Below are positions 41,264-54,059 of a stretch of 64,000 nt of DNA, piece after piece. Numbering within the stretch: position 1 is the stretch's first letter; every line of letters begins with the position of its first letter. Origin of the DNA: Pectinophora gossypiella (taxonomy: Eukaryota; Arthropoda; Insecta; Lepidoptera; Gelechiidae); assembly GCF_024362695.1 (NCBI RefSeq), contig NC_065417.1, positions 11,587,001 to 11,651,000 on the forward strand, written 5' to 3'. The translations under genes were made by a program, and so were the position numbers. The notes under the pieces were generated by a model, which saw only the letters and a program-made list of their open reading frames with translations, had not been told where the DNA came from and did not search any database.

Positions 41264-44200
41264 TATTAAAAAATTGTGTTTTTTTTTATATTACCATTAA
41301 GTATTTGTTATGTTATGTTTAAATTTTTTTACCAGCAGGTTAATGACACTGGAAGTGACACTTCTACAGAAACAAACCCTTTAAATATCATTGTTATCTA
41401 TTTACGCGTAGTAAAGGGCAATTTGTCCTGCATAACCAGAACAAATTATATAAAAGTCACTGTTAACACTCGAACGGTAGTACTGGTTCTAAAAGGCCAC
41501 TCATTTCTGAACAAACTAATTATTGCAAATAAAATTATTTTACATAGCATATAACATGGCATCATGCATGTGTCCCCGAAGGGGTCGGCACAGGTGTATA
41601 GTATATACAACCATTCCTTGCTATATATATTTTTTAACTTATTTTGGAATTAATATTTGTTTCTCCGTTTATTTATTATATTTCCATCCACTGCCCGCGC
41701 TGCATGGAATCTGCGCCGCGCGAATTATAAATCTAGGGCTTTGACAAAAGCAGTATACCCATATAGATAGCATTCACTACGTCTATTGGTTGAAGCCCTC
41801 GATATAATGGAAAGGTCGAAGCTCACAGAACCCGTGCCGCGGGGGCTGGTGGCGTCTGAAACGAAATTGTTTTTTTTTCTAAAATTAACAGATAGAAAAA
41901 TAAAGTTTAAAATTGTATTAGGTATACATAAAATTTTGGTTACTTTGGCAAAACGTGACAACTCAACTCGTACAAATTACAAACATAACAAATTAAGATC
42001 AATGGCACGATTATCTTCATTTTCGGAATGATAAATACAAAACTTAAAATTAATCCTTATTTTAAAACATACACTTACCAGTGTAAATACGATCTTTGGA
42101 TTAATCACTCTCTTTTCAATGGCAAGTCGTATTCTACAAATTTTTACTATGCAGTTGGCTCATGTTACCATCGGTTAAGGCAGATAAAAAAATACTTTAT
42201 GATAAAAAAAAAATGTTTTCCAAATAGGAAGTGCTAAAGGAACCGGCGACACCCATAGTCCCCTTTTAATTTTTGTCTCATTCTTTTAATCAAATTGCCT
42301 ATTCTTTTATAACTGTACCAACTTATAGCAGAAGCGCTGTTCCCAAAGACCTTGTATAGAATAGACGGATAATATTTTAGAGTGACGATCAAACTATCAC
42401 AGCTCTCTTTCTTCCCTATGGCAACAATCTCTGTGGAAAAAAGAAACAAACATAGACAAACACCGCTGTCTAGAACGTCAGTGTTTACCGTTTTGAGATG
42501 TTGTGGTAGTCAGCTGGATACCAAACCTGCCGTTAGTTTTTTGGTGTTTTGGGACATTATTTTAACTTTTTATATAAACAATCTGTGAAATAGTTATTCA
42601 TTATGAACCATGGCTTGCGTAGCTATTGGTTGTGAGAGTAGAATGGGTGTTATAATGGAGAACGATCAAACAATGTCTCACCATGGGTAAGTTATCGACC
42701 ACATAATACATGTTTGTGTGCAAGAAATACATTACCTGGTCTGGTTTTTGTAAAGTTTATTGAGCCCTAAACACGATGCAGACGCATATTTTCAGCAAAG
42801 CCGTCACATTTGTACAAATAATTGATTTCACATTTTACGTTAATCAGCTTTGACAGATCATGTACCCAAAGTGTTATAAGTAGTGTTGTCCTTTGATATC
42901 GATAACATAATATTATGTTTGAATGTAACATCTACATGTTGCGTTATTCTATTCACGTTTAATTTATTTTTCGACCTGTTTCCGATTTGGATGAAGATTA
43001 GGTACATAAAGATATTGTATTTTCCAGATTTCCTAAATATCCTAATTTACGAAACAAGAAATTAAGAAACAATTAGATTCAGACCATGAAACGAGATAAT
43101 TCTCTCTTCTGAAGGACGCCTTCTCCTTATTTAAGCCTGTGCTAATTACATTTCGATGTATCTTGCTTTCTATCGAGCAGGATACCAAACAAAAATATTA
43201 CATAGAGATGCAGTACCAACAATATTCACTCACATATCTCACATAAGGTGAGTTTAAGTTTAGTTATAAGTTTATAGATAAATTTGCAGCTATTTCGTTT
43301 TTGTATTCTACATTAGCATGGAAAAAATATTTCAATACAATACAAATATTCTCTATTGCACAAAATAATTAGTATGAATAACTATTTTGGTAATTACCTG
43401 TGATTACTCCTTCTATAAATAATTAGTATGAATAACTATTTTTGTAATTACCTGTGATTATTCCTTCTATGTGCAATGTGTAAACATGCAATGCTTGTGT
43501 ATTTGTGTGCTCCACGTTAATATGTGCCATTCTTGCAGGTAAAGTTATAACGACCAGAGCCGACACTATACACTTCTAAAGAAAGTGAACAAGAGGAAAT
43601 ATTTTTTTTTTATCACCAAAAGTCGGAATTGTTCAGTGCTTCGTAGTCATTGTATTCTAACTATATTGAATAAAAATCTTATAAAGAAGTATTTGCTTTT
43701 ATTCTTTAATCGCATTGAGATAATCCCCGAAATATACTAGAAGGTCGTCTACTTCTTGTATCGAGAGCCGATTCGATTCCCGGTCAAGTCAATGAAAAAC
43801 GTGTATTTAATTTTTATAAAAGGGTAGGTATGTGATTTATAGCAACCAAAGGGTGGCCGCAATGTCGTATTAAAATGATACTATAGTATATGTGGACTAG
43901 ATGGACCGTCCTCGACCTCCTCGGCCATAACACCTTGCGAAATGACATAGATTCAAAAATGATAAATTGACCTTTAACAAGTTTGTCCATGATAATTACG
44001 TTGAATAAGTGGTTCTGAATCTGTCACCGCAACGTACGGTTCTTCTTAGGTATCTTTCTATCAGGGTACAAATAGGTATCGTTTTAACTAATTTACTTGT
44101 GGTTCAACCCACCCAGGTATGGATACTAGGTCGTTATTTCTGTATTTAATTAATCATTCAATTTGTAATGTATATTTTTTTAGATCTTGGACTAACATGA

Positions 44201-44970
44201 AATATTTAGCCAATAATAATGTCGATAAAGACATGGAACGGCACTAGTGGTTCTGATACAAAAACATACTATAGGTACGTTTCTATAACAAACCCGCTAC
44301 ACGAGTACAAAAGACGTTACGACGATAGTATATTTATCTCTTTTTAACTTATGACGGCTCACATGAGTGCGAAAGACAAAACCTATGTTTTTCTTTCGTC
44401 TTAAATATGCTCCGTCTATTCTATACAAGGTCTTTGGCTGTTCCCATTCAAATATAAAAAAAACATAACAAATATAATTTAAAAACATGCCAAACTCAGT
44501 TTGTAAATGAAAACAAAACCTTTTAAAATGTCTCATCTGGAGTAATTCTACCTTTCTAAAATATAATTTTGATTATTTCAAATTTCTTTTAAGTAAACTC
44601 TACACAGAAACAATTGTCATATAAATACAAACTTTATAAATATATTTCGGTTGCCTGTTGTAAATATTCATGCAGTTGATTGCAAAATATTTGTACATAA
44701 AATATTTTGATTCAATTACTGTCTTATCAAACGATCATAACACTTACAATGGCTATTGGGCTTATTTAATTAGTAAATATTGTTTACTGCTTAAAGACTA
44801 CACTATGATAATAATGATGTTATGCTATAATATATTCGCTTTTTATAACTTTGATGAGAATAAATTATCTCGCTTGATTTAATATCATTGTCTAAAATAT
44901 GATGAAATATATCGTTTCACTATTAAAAATCGACGATTTAACAGAGAATGTTCATGACCCAACAAAACCA
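41264..44970. other. Intergenic region without a supported gene
   Basis: No frame here has family similarity that I recognise. Repeats shared elsewhere are: 41545-41625 (catcatgcatgtgtccccga..., also at 60395-60480) and 41740-41890 (ctacgtctattggttgaagc, also at 62735-62810). An aaagaccttgtatagaatag word at about 42350 recurs, inverted, at about 44420. A possible two-exon transcript at 42600-43695 is discussed in the findings. Confidence 0.5.
43363..43470. repeat. 54-base tandem duplication
   Basis: Two direct copies (43363-43416 and 43417-43470) start aaataattagtatgaataac and end ccttctat. They differ at only a few positions, so the duplication is recent. Confidence 0.9.
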
Positions 44971-45319
44971 ATTCGGGCCCTAATTTTTGAAACATTCGCC
45001 TTCAACTCGCGTACTAAAATATATTATGTCATCTTGCGAATGACAAGTTCTAATGTGCTACTTGAAATGGATACATGTTTCCGGACGTGAGTTGAGAGTA
45101 GTGTTGGGTTCTTACCCGGAAAATTCCCGCGTTTTGGGAATTTTCCCAATTCTGAGGGAAAAAACCCGAAAAATTCCCATTTCAAGGGAAAATATTTTTT
45201 ATCGCATATATTTGTATTAAAAGTAAGGATTTCCAACAAAGACCATTTAAATATAATGTATGCCTACTTATGCCCAATTTATCTTCTGTCGTAGTGTCGT
45301 ATGAACTCTTAAAAAACTT

Positions 45320-47453
45320 AAAGGAGATCATCGGATTTCGGCCCAGAAGTCAAAGTGCCGGCCAAAAAATAATTTTGCTATATTCCGTTAGATCTTATCC
45401 ATATGAGCATTTATTATTATGGCACCAAAGCTGTAGGGTCAATATCTTCGGTTTTATTCGATTTTAAAAAACTGTATTTTTCATACATTTTTGGTGAAAA
45501 TGTAAAGTGCCGGCCAAGTAACAATAATGGTATTATCCTTAGAACTTATCCGTCTGAGCATTTATTACTGTGGCACCAAAGCTGTAGGGTCAATATTTTC
45601 GGTCTTATTCGAATTAAAAAAAAACTGAATTTTCATACATTTTTGGTGAAAATGTGAAGTGCCGGCCATGAAACAATATTTGTATATCCCGTTAGAACTT
45701 ATCCATTTGACCATTATTAGGGCACCAAACGTCTATGACCATTATTTTGACTTTTGTTGGACTTTACGTTATAGTTTCTGTGTGAAAAGTGCCGGTCAGC
45801 AAAAAACACATGTCAAAGCTATCGAGAAGATACCTGTAAACATTATTCACTATGACAAAAACGTGTATGACCATTAATTAGTTTGGCTTTTGTTGGATTA
45901 AAAAAAACTTGATTTTTGATTCATTTTGTATAAAAATAAAATATAACAGGCGCGTTATTTAAAGGATCGTCAGAATGTTTATTACTATGGTATTAAACGA
46001 CTATGACCAATATTTTGAACTTAATTCGATTTTCCAAAAATCAAAAAAAAGTTTTATCTAGTGATAATGAAACTATCTTGCTAAAGGCGTAATATGGTGG
46101 TCGTCTTTTGAAAAATAGGTTTGCGTTTAACCACTACCTTACCTGATGGTGATACACGCTTAAGAAACTACTTTTTTTAAAGAAAAGTGTATACAAGGAA
46201 TAAACAGTGGGGTGATAGAGGTACCTACTATGTTATCGGCCGAGTAGCACCAGGACATTGTGATAGGCATACTTGCAAAGTACAACTACCCGACTCCTGT
46301 TTTCCCTAACAGATACTTCAGACGTCATGCCAAAATACGAGTTTCGTCACTAGATGGCAAGCTTATCCTTGGAGGATGGTAACCATTTACGGTCAAGGTG
46401 AATCAATACAATAATTCAACCTAAACTTAGGCCGTAACGTTGAGTCGAATGCAAAAACTACAGCCAACGTCATATCTAAAATCAGATAGTATTAATATAG
46501 AAGTTCACCTAACAACACACAAAATAAAAACACAAAGTATTTATCTGACTAATAACTAGTCATTGGGAAAGCTCTGCTTGTTGTCATTGTTAAAATGTAT
46601 AAAAAAAAGTTTTTTTTAAAAGTCCAATAAAAGCCAAAGTCGACATTTGGTAGTATAGTAAAAATAAGTCGTTCAAGTCGTTTACCAAAAGATTTGACTT
46701 ATTTTGTTTCGCTGGCTGACATTTTCCCATTTGAACCAAAACGGAAAGAGAGACGAATAAAAAGTCAAGATAACGGTCAAAAATGTTTTGCGCCAGATTA
46801 TTAAATGTTCTAAAGGTTTGTAATCCGCCGTACCGCATTTTTTACCCAAAGCACTTTATTTTCATACAAAATAAATAAGAAATCAAGATTTTTAAAATAC
46901 ACTAAAAGCCAAACTAATGGTCATACAAGTTTGGCGCTATAGAAAAAAATGTTAACAGACATCTACTCGATACTCTCAACATGATATTTTTGCTGGTCGG
47001 CATTTTTCATATTTAAACTAAAACGTAAATTCCAATAAAAGTCAAAATAATGGTCATAGATGTTTGGTGTTATTAAAAAATATTGAGAAGCAACTATTAG
47101 ACAGATTCGACGTATTTTTTTCGATGGCCGGCATTTTAACGTATTAACCAAAACTGAAAGTCCAAATAATGGTCATAGAAGTTTGGCGCCATACTAATAA
47201 ATGTTCTAACGGTCCTTTGTAATACGCCTGTATACCTCTTTTTCCCAACGGACATAATATTATTTTTTACAAAATGTATGAAAAGTCGAGATTTTTAAAA
47301 TCCAATTAAAGCCAAACTAATGGTCATACACGTCTGGTGTCATAGTAAAAAATGTTCAGAACAATCTACTCGAAAGGTTTGACACATTTTTTTCTCTGAC
47401 CGGCACTTTCAAATTTGGGCCGGCCAAAGTATGGAAAGCCGATGATCTCCTTT
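45320..47453. repeat. Foldback-type inverted array of tandem units
   Basis: The outer ends aaaggagatcatcgg (45320-45334) and ccgatgatctccttt (47439-47453) are perfect inverted repeats. Inside the left half, units of about 130-150 bases each start near aagtgccggcca (45352, 45504, 45656 and 45785). The right half carries the same units inverted (tggccggcatttt at about 47125, ggtcggcattttt at about 46995, accggcacttt at about 47399). One pair matches closely: caaacgtctatgaccattat against its complement near 47055. A unique centre of roughly 600 bases separates the halves. There is no coding frame. This layout recalls Drosophila FB elements. Confidence 0.75.
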
Positions 47454-47529
47454 GTAATATATTTTGAATGGAATGTTCGATTTTAATAATTCCATGCAAA
47501 GATATCTACATATTATAGGATATATAGGA

Positions 47530-48955
47530 TGCTTTTGGCACGAGAGAATGTCATCATCGAGGAGCAACATGGTTTTGTGCAAGAAATTGGGAGGCACGAA
47601 TACCTACAGATATTATTTACTTGGACTATGAAAAAGCTTTTGATCGAGTTCCTGTCACACCATTGATTGCTAAATTAGAGCCCTTTGGAATCAGAGGCAA
47701 TGTCGTGAAGTGGATTGAAGACTTCCTGTCAAATCGCACATTCTCTGTGCGCATCGGAGAATCATACTCTGTTCCCAGAAAAGTCCTCAGCGGTGTGCCG
47801 CACGGATCGGTGTTAGGACCTATTTTATTCAGTATCTACCTTACAGATCTTAAACATGGTATCATGTCTGATATATCACTCTTTGCAGATGCACACTTAT
47901 TAGCCATAATATAATCCAAGATGATCTTGATAGAGTAATTGCTTGGACCCGAGATTGGCTAATCACATTAAACGTAGACAAATGCACTGTGTTGCATGTT
48001 GGCAGTACCACCCCACGTTGAGTTACACCATTGACTCAAAACCTCTCGAGTGTGTTAAAAAACAAAAGGACCTTGGCATAACGATAACACATAATCTAAA
48101 GTGGGACGAACACATTATTGGAATCACTAAGAAGGATAACTCCCTCTTATACATAATTAGAAAAGCTTTTTATCATATAGATACGGAATTGTTTCTTAGG
48201 CTTTACAAAACTTACTTACGTCAGACCACTGTTAGAACATGGGTTTCAAATATGGAGACTTTACTATCGGAAGGACATTGCACTACTAGAGAGAGTCAAA
48301 GAAGAGCAACAAAGATGGTGACAGTACTGGCTGGCCGGAGTGGACCTTAGCGGGGGCCGCAGGACTCTCACATCTGGCTTGCCTTCATTGGCCAGCCAGA
48401 GTGGGGCGTTAGAGCTATACGCTCGCAGGGTGGAAGTGAAAGATGCATAAGTCGCGAGTTGGTAAGGCGGGTAAACCGCCTCGCAGAAAGCGGTGTACAC
48501 CTCTTGACACCCTGAGATGCTCACAACCATGTTGCTGCCTTGCCGTCCAGTCGCGTCGGCTAGATGGTGATAGATAGGTGGCCCAACCAGTGAGTGACGA
48601 GTCACCGCCTGCCCAATGTATCTCTGTTATTAACATTGGTCGAGCAGGCGCCATAGTCCCCCATAGCCCCAGTATATAGGTTCACTAACCCCCAACCCAA
48701 TAGCCCAGTTCCTTTTGTTCCCATAATCTGCAATAGTCCTACACGAACCAGGGATTGTCTTTGGGTGCACTCCCATAGTGCATACAGGGATAATCGCCGG
48801 TTGGTGTCACAACACATTTAGAGTAAATTGTCTTAAGGGGCCTCTACGTGTTGGCTTCGGCCCCACACACGCCTTCCAAAAGTCCGGGACTCCATGACAG
48901 ATCCGACCCGAGACATGGAAACGACATACAAATAATAATAAGATTAAAAATAATT
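47530..48955 (+). repeat. Decayed non-LTR retrotransposon with 3-prime UTR
   Basis: The reverse-transcriptase blocks run in order across frameshifts: NVIIEEQHGFV, DYEKAFDRVPVTPLIAKLE, KVLSGVPHGSVLGPILFSIY, LFADAHLL (the FADD active-site motif is damaged), then VDKCTVLHVGS and KQKDLGITITHNLKW. About 600 bases of non-coding 3-prime sequence follow (gtgttggcttcggccccaca...agatccgacccgagacatgg), ending in an A-rich tail (aataataataagattaaaaa). It is a Jockey/R1/CR1-like element, dead, and nested in the hAT-like insertion. Confidence 0.75.
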
Positions 48956-49333
48956 AAATAAAAAATATTTTCCCATGATTCGGGAATTTTTCGGGTGTTT
49001 ATTTTATTTTCCCATATTTTCCCGATATTTTTTCTTTCCCACCCAATTTTTTCTTTCCCTGCCCATCACTAGTTGAGAGCGAGCGATTCATAAATAAGGC
49101 CCCAGGGAAGCTACCTCAACACCCAACTGTGAAATAAATAAATAATTTAAAATGCCTAGTAGCACTTAAATGCTTAAAAACTTAATTTTGAAGTATTGAA
49201 ATGACACTTAAGTAAACTTAGACATTACTGGCAGCGAATGATACAACATCTTGTACATATAAGCGTGCTAAAAATAATGGCAACTAGGTAATACGCTAAT
49301 TTTAACCGGTTCATGTTTAATAACTACCCAAAT

Positions 49334-52300
49334 TTACTCATTCTTCTTTTCATCTGTCAGTAATGTGAGCAATTCCTCTGTAGTTTTGTTTTCGCTTTTG
49401 AATTTGTCCATTTGATGTTTTGGAATGGTCGCTTCGAGAAGCGACTCGATGTTCTTTTTGAGACGCTTTAGCGGCGATAGGGTTAAGTCATTGCATGGCT
49501 CACGACCCATAGCTTCAAGGGATTCCACTAGAAGATCGTCTATGAGACGTTTATTGAAACCTGTGGGAGTAAAAACTATATTAACATCTCGTATTATAAG
49601 CATTTTGATAGTATAGTGACATTTTTACAGATGGCATAAATGTTAAAGTTTATTAAAGTCTGACAGAGGGAATATTTACATGAAAGTGTGGAAGTTATTT
49701 TATCAGCATTTCTTACATCTTATAAGGGATACTGATAAAATGCAACCAAAGGTTTTGGTAGCATATAAAGCAAGTAAGTCCTTTTTTTTTCATTATAATG
49801 CTATGAAATTCCTACCTCTTGACCTCCACCTTCAAATAAGCTTATCTAAGTCCCTTTCCCTAGAATATAGACGGTAGGCCTATAAAACTAACGCCTGAAA
49901 CCCCATGTCTAGCTCATCCCATCACCGCCCAACACCAGAAATTAACAACAAAATGAGTATGGACTCACACATTACCCACACTCGCCGCCGCTGACACGAT
50001 CAATGACAAATGGCCGCTAAAATAAAAACGCACGATGATCAAGCGGAATGACGTGCTGACTTCACACAAAGCATGGTATAATAGAAAGAGGGTATTCTCA
50101 TTAACAAGTAACTAACATTGCTGAATTTGAAATAAAAAACAGGTGAGATCGAAATTCATCTCTATACAAAATATGGATCCCATTTATTTTTCAGATCCAT
50201 TATTGATAAAATACGACAATATCGTTAAATGTAATTCGTCATAATAGATTAAATATTGATAGAAAATAGCTTAGAGCCTTGTGGCTCACGCGCATAATTT
50301 CTATCTGGCTGGAGGGACTGAACTAAAAATCTGTAGAGAAATGAGTGCCAGTACCTCTATATACTATCAGTACCTAATTGAAATCGTTTTCGGTACCGAA
50401 AGAACAATTCGACGCGAGCGGGACGATGCCAGTTCTAAAACCTTTATTTTATTTTTTCAAATCCTGATTCTAAGATAGATATTCACCGTGAGATGATAGG
50501 ACACCGTTTATCACCCGTAGAGATAGACCTTCCACTAGCAGATATAATTCCTAACTGGACTTAATGTAAGAGAATACCTTCTTCTATTCCACCATGACAA
50601 TACAGTAAGCACACAGCACACAATACCGTCGATTCTGTTAAACGTTCAACGCTCATAAGATTACAAAGGTATCAATAAAATAAAACAGTCAATAAACCTT
50701 CAAAGGCAGACTAGAAGGAAGTTTGGAAGAATAATAAACCTTAGTGAATCATACCTTGATGGATTCACCTGGTTTCATTTTAACATAATTAGTCGCATTT
50801 CAATGACTTGATACGGTATATATGTAGCCAAAAACTTTTATATTTCTATACGGTATATGTATACATGTAACATTTTTATGCTCAAAAATGTGAAAATGAA
50901 AATAATATTTTTCAAATATATTGGTTCGAAATAAGAATAAAATTTTAACAGAATAGACGATTCATAAATGTTCAATTTTACTGTTTGTTTAAAGAGAAGT
51001 TTGTTCAAAATTGCTAAACAGAAAAAAATGGAGTTAGGTCCTTTAGAAATAAGTAAAACATGAATCATTGGAACTGAGGAGTGGTCCTATTGTTTGCTTT
51101 ATCATTGCGTGTCCGGTAATGTATTTTGAAATCGAAAGAAATATATATTAGTAAGTATTCAATGTCTTATTTGACTTTTACAAAACAGCACTAGTATTAT
51201 TTATTTTATAGGCAGGTCGGAAAAACTCGTTGATGTCTAATGTATGTGTAACTCCCTAAATTTTTTTTCTTTTCTTAGGGTCTGAAATGGACCTTTACGA
51301 CTGAATTACGAATCCCAAAATAATTTTAAAATCGAATCTCATTGCTATGACTTAAAAATAATATGTTATATTATCATTATTAATAAACACAATCTTTGTG
51401 TTTCATAGTAAATAGACCAATCGAAAATGATTTCGCGTTGATGTCGAATGTAAGGGATAAAACATTATGTAAGTTATGTGAGGAAATGAAATGGACTTTT
51501 ACCATTAATTTTGGATTTGGTTCAGTGCACTTGAATGGTCAATGAGTGCATACTGTTCCGGTTATTGACCTCTGACTTCTGACGCACCTTAAGAATTTAA
51601 ATTACTTAGCAGTGTATAAAAAGAAATGTTTCCTAAGTAATGGGTTCTAAATTATATAATGGATTCCTGTTATAGGCATACACACAGGAAGCAGATGCTC
51701 CACACTCAAATCAAAAACAGTGCAACTGAGTATGAGTAGTGTTCAAACTCAATAAAAAGTTCTCACCTAAATATTTGAGTTTCTCTTTTGAAGCAATCAT
51801 GTTCAGAAGGAGGGCTAGCTGGAATCTCATCTTGGATAAGGTCGTCGTCGACTCGAACTCGACCTCGACCCCGACCTCCTCGACTGTCGCCACAATCTCA
51901 TCTGAAGCTATCTTCTTTGCTCCAACAATACAGACCTTCGCATGCTTCTCCAACTCATTCTTTAGCTTGAAAAACTGTCCACATTTTTGACATTTGTAAG
52001 CACTATCCTTACCATGTATCTTACTCATGTGCGCTTTCATATGCGGCAGTTGGGAGAAGGTTAAAGGACACATGGCACAAGGAAAAGGTTTCTCCCCAGT
52101 ATGTCTTCTTATGTGCAGCATCAGGGCGTTTGAATGGCCAAATGGACGGTTGCATATTCTACAGATGTAAGGCCGGTCACCGGTGTGCGAACGGCGATGG
52201 ACCTTCAACTGTGTGGACTGGGTAAATCTTTGTCCACAATCAGGACACATGTGGGGACGGTTCTGTTCATGAACCCTCATGTGCTCAGCCAAATGCCCCT

Positions 52301-53705
52301 TCAAATCTTTGCCGCATATAGGACATTGAACCCTATGACCACCATGACATATTCTCACATGCCTCTTAATAGAATTCAACTTCATAAACTCTTTCCCACA
52401 ATACTGACATATGTAATCCTTCACTTTAGTATGTACTTTAATATGCTTTGATAACTGGGCTCGGGAATCATAAGTCATTTCACATGTGTAGCATTTGAAA
52501 CGGCCAGTGTCCAAATGAGTTTTTTCATGCTGTAGAAGAAGTAAACGGTATGAAAATTTCTTTTCACAGTACATACACTTTAGGTTGCTTTCCGCTTTTA
52601 TGTGAGTTGCCAAGTGTAATTCTAAATTGTCTAACAATTGGAAAGTCCTGTCACAGATATGACACACATGAAATTCAAGAGCATTCCCAGTAGCGTGACG
52701 TCTTTTAATGTGATTCTTCAACGTGGAACGGTAACGGAACTTCCTTGGACAAAACTTACATTTATTGGGTTTTAAATCCATATGCTTTATGATGTGTCTA
52801 CTTAAAGAAGCTTTGTTGTTGTATGTTTTGTGGCAGTGGTCACATTCCACTAAAGATAATGTTAACACTATTCCGTTACTTAATGTCACATGCTTGGTCT
52901 TTGATTTATCAATATTCATTGATTTTATCTTTGTAACTCGATATGTATTAGGCCTTAGGGCCCTCGTTTTCGGTATCTGTGTTTGGTCACTCTCTGGCAA
53001 CGGAGGAGGTACATCTTCAGGAGGCGAGAGAACACTTTTCATATTATTTATAACATCTTCTCTAAGCACCTCATCTATAGGAGTCATTGGTTTAGGGTTA
53101 TCATCTTTATTTTTTTTAGAACTATTCTTATTAGAGTTACTATTATCCTTATTGTCTGACCCAGTCTTATCCTTATTTGGACTCTTTTTAGTAGTGTCTG
53201 TATTCTCCTTGAAAATATTCCTTGCCACTCTTATTTTACCAACAAAATTGACAGCACTGTCAGTTCCTGATGGTGGATTATTTTTTCTTTTACTTATTCT
53301 TTTGGGGCTATTTTCATTATGATCACTCACAGACATTCCAGTATCATTTTGGTTACTTATTGCTATATCATTATTGTTGATTCCATTTGTTGGTGAACTT
53401 TGTAAGCTTTTTGATCTTCGGTCATCATCAATCAACAACTCACTTTTTAGTATGTTATCCATGACTTTTAAATCGTCCTTGCTCTTCCTCATTATTCGTC
53501 CACTTCTAGTCATAATTTCTTTGGTAATGTGTAAGGCATTTTTGTTAATTCCACTGCTTACTGTAAAGCCCCGCAAACTTTGAATATTCGCACCATTTTT
53601 CAACTTGATATTATTGTTTTTCATCACTGTACCACTTCTGTTACCTGTCAATGATTTCTTTGTTTTACCACGACTTCCAGCACTAGTTCTCCTTAAGTTA
53701 GCCAT
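49334..53705 (-). CDS. C2H2 zinc-finger protein, 11 fingers
   Basis: Probable nuclear DNA-binding protein of 721 residues from two coding exons, 53705-51767 and 49560-49334. They are joined by a GTGAGA...CCCACAG intron that splits a Gly codon (KYL-G-FNKRL). Without this splice the frame would run on into LLSLNTTHTQLHCF. Residues 1-285 are basic, Ser/Asn-rich and disordered. Residues 288-592 hold eleven fingers: finger 7 is short (CPICGKDLKGHLAEHMRVH), and finger 11 ends in Cys rather than His (CQKCGQFFKLKNELEKHAKVC). Linkers HTGDRP and HTGEKP join fingers 8-10, which are probably the DNA-contacting core. Residues 622-721 form a helical, non-finger tail (SKMRFQLALLLNMIASKEKL; LIDDLLVESLEAMGR). 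The start ATG has context ataaccatggc. I do not recognise a named orthologue, so no symbol is given. Confidence 0.9.
49561..51766 (-). other. Intron of the zinc-finger gene
   Basis: 2.2 kb of AT-rich DNA between the two coding exons. It has no recognisable reverse transcriptase, SINE head or MITE shared with the rest of the window, which makes it unusually clean for this locus. The internal frames are short and unconvincing. Confidence 0.6.
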
Positions 53706-53842
53706 GGTTATTCTATTCTAAACCCATATCAAGCGCTGTAAATTACCTTCTTGTGATATAACTACAGTAAGCGATAAGACCCTCCACCAAGTGTTAGGTA
53801 TATTAAAGTAAGTTATATTAGTAGTCTCCGGGCGTAACTTAC

Positions 53843-54000
53843 ATGCAGTGTAAATATTGTTAGAGCTCCATAATCACTAGCACTACGTGATAACGACTTG
53901 TTCAAACAATGCTCCGATAATGTGTGAAGGACGAAAGCCTTTTGTCTCGGTCGGCTTGTAATTAGAGCATCATCAACTTTACCTGCCCGCCTACTATGCG
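53843..54000 (-). other. Probable 5-prime UTR exon of the zinc-finger gene
   Basis: On the minus strand, cactgcat is followed by a strong donor GTAAGT (first intron base at 53842). An acceptor tttacag ends at 53736, giving a 107-base intron just upstream of the ATG at 53705. Reading the upstream frame across this junction meets a TAG within six codons, so the exon is non-coding. Its 5-prime edge (about 54000) is a guess. Confidence 0.5.
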
Positions 54001-54059
54001 TTACACTGAAAAATAACCTTGTAACCGACACATTGTAAACACGCAACCTCTAAATGTAA

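Larger units (their letters stand above)
45099..49071. mobile_element. Composite hAT-like insertion with 8-base target duplication
   Basis: The outer ends are tagtgttggg and, inverted, tagtgatggg. They are flanked by a perfect direct repeat gttgagag (45091-45098 and 49072-49079); 8-base duplications are typical of hAT transposons. Subterminal sequence is also inverted (aacccgaaaaattcccat at about 45164 and aatttttcgggtgttt at about 48985). The interior is foreign: an inverted array at 45320-47453 and a decayed LINE at 47530-48955. No hAT transposase frame exists, so it is non-autonomous. It split an older palindrome whose halves are at about 44975-45090 and 49080-49103. Confidence 0.75.

Noticed and set aside
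48264..48817. Minus-strand frames of 113, 79 and 71 codons near 48.3-48.8 kb
   Set aside because: They read backwards through the 3-prime part of the decayed LINE and have no protein-family features.
52765..53322. 185-codon plus-strand frame opposite the zinc-finger exon
   Set aside because: Leu/Ser/Phe-rich shadow of Lys/Asn/Ser-rich coding sequence; the sense strand has eleven perfect finger motifs.
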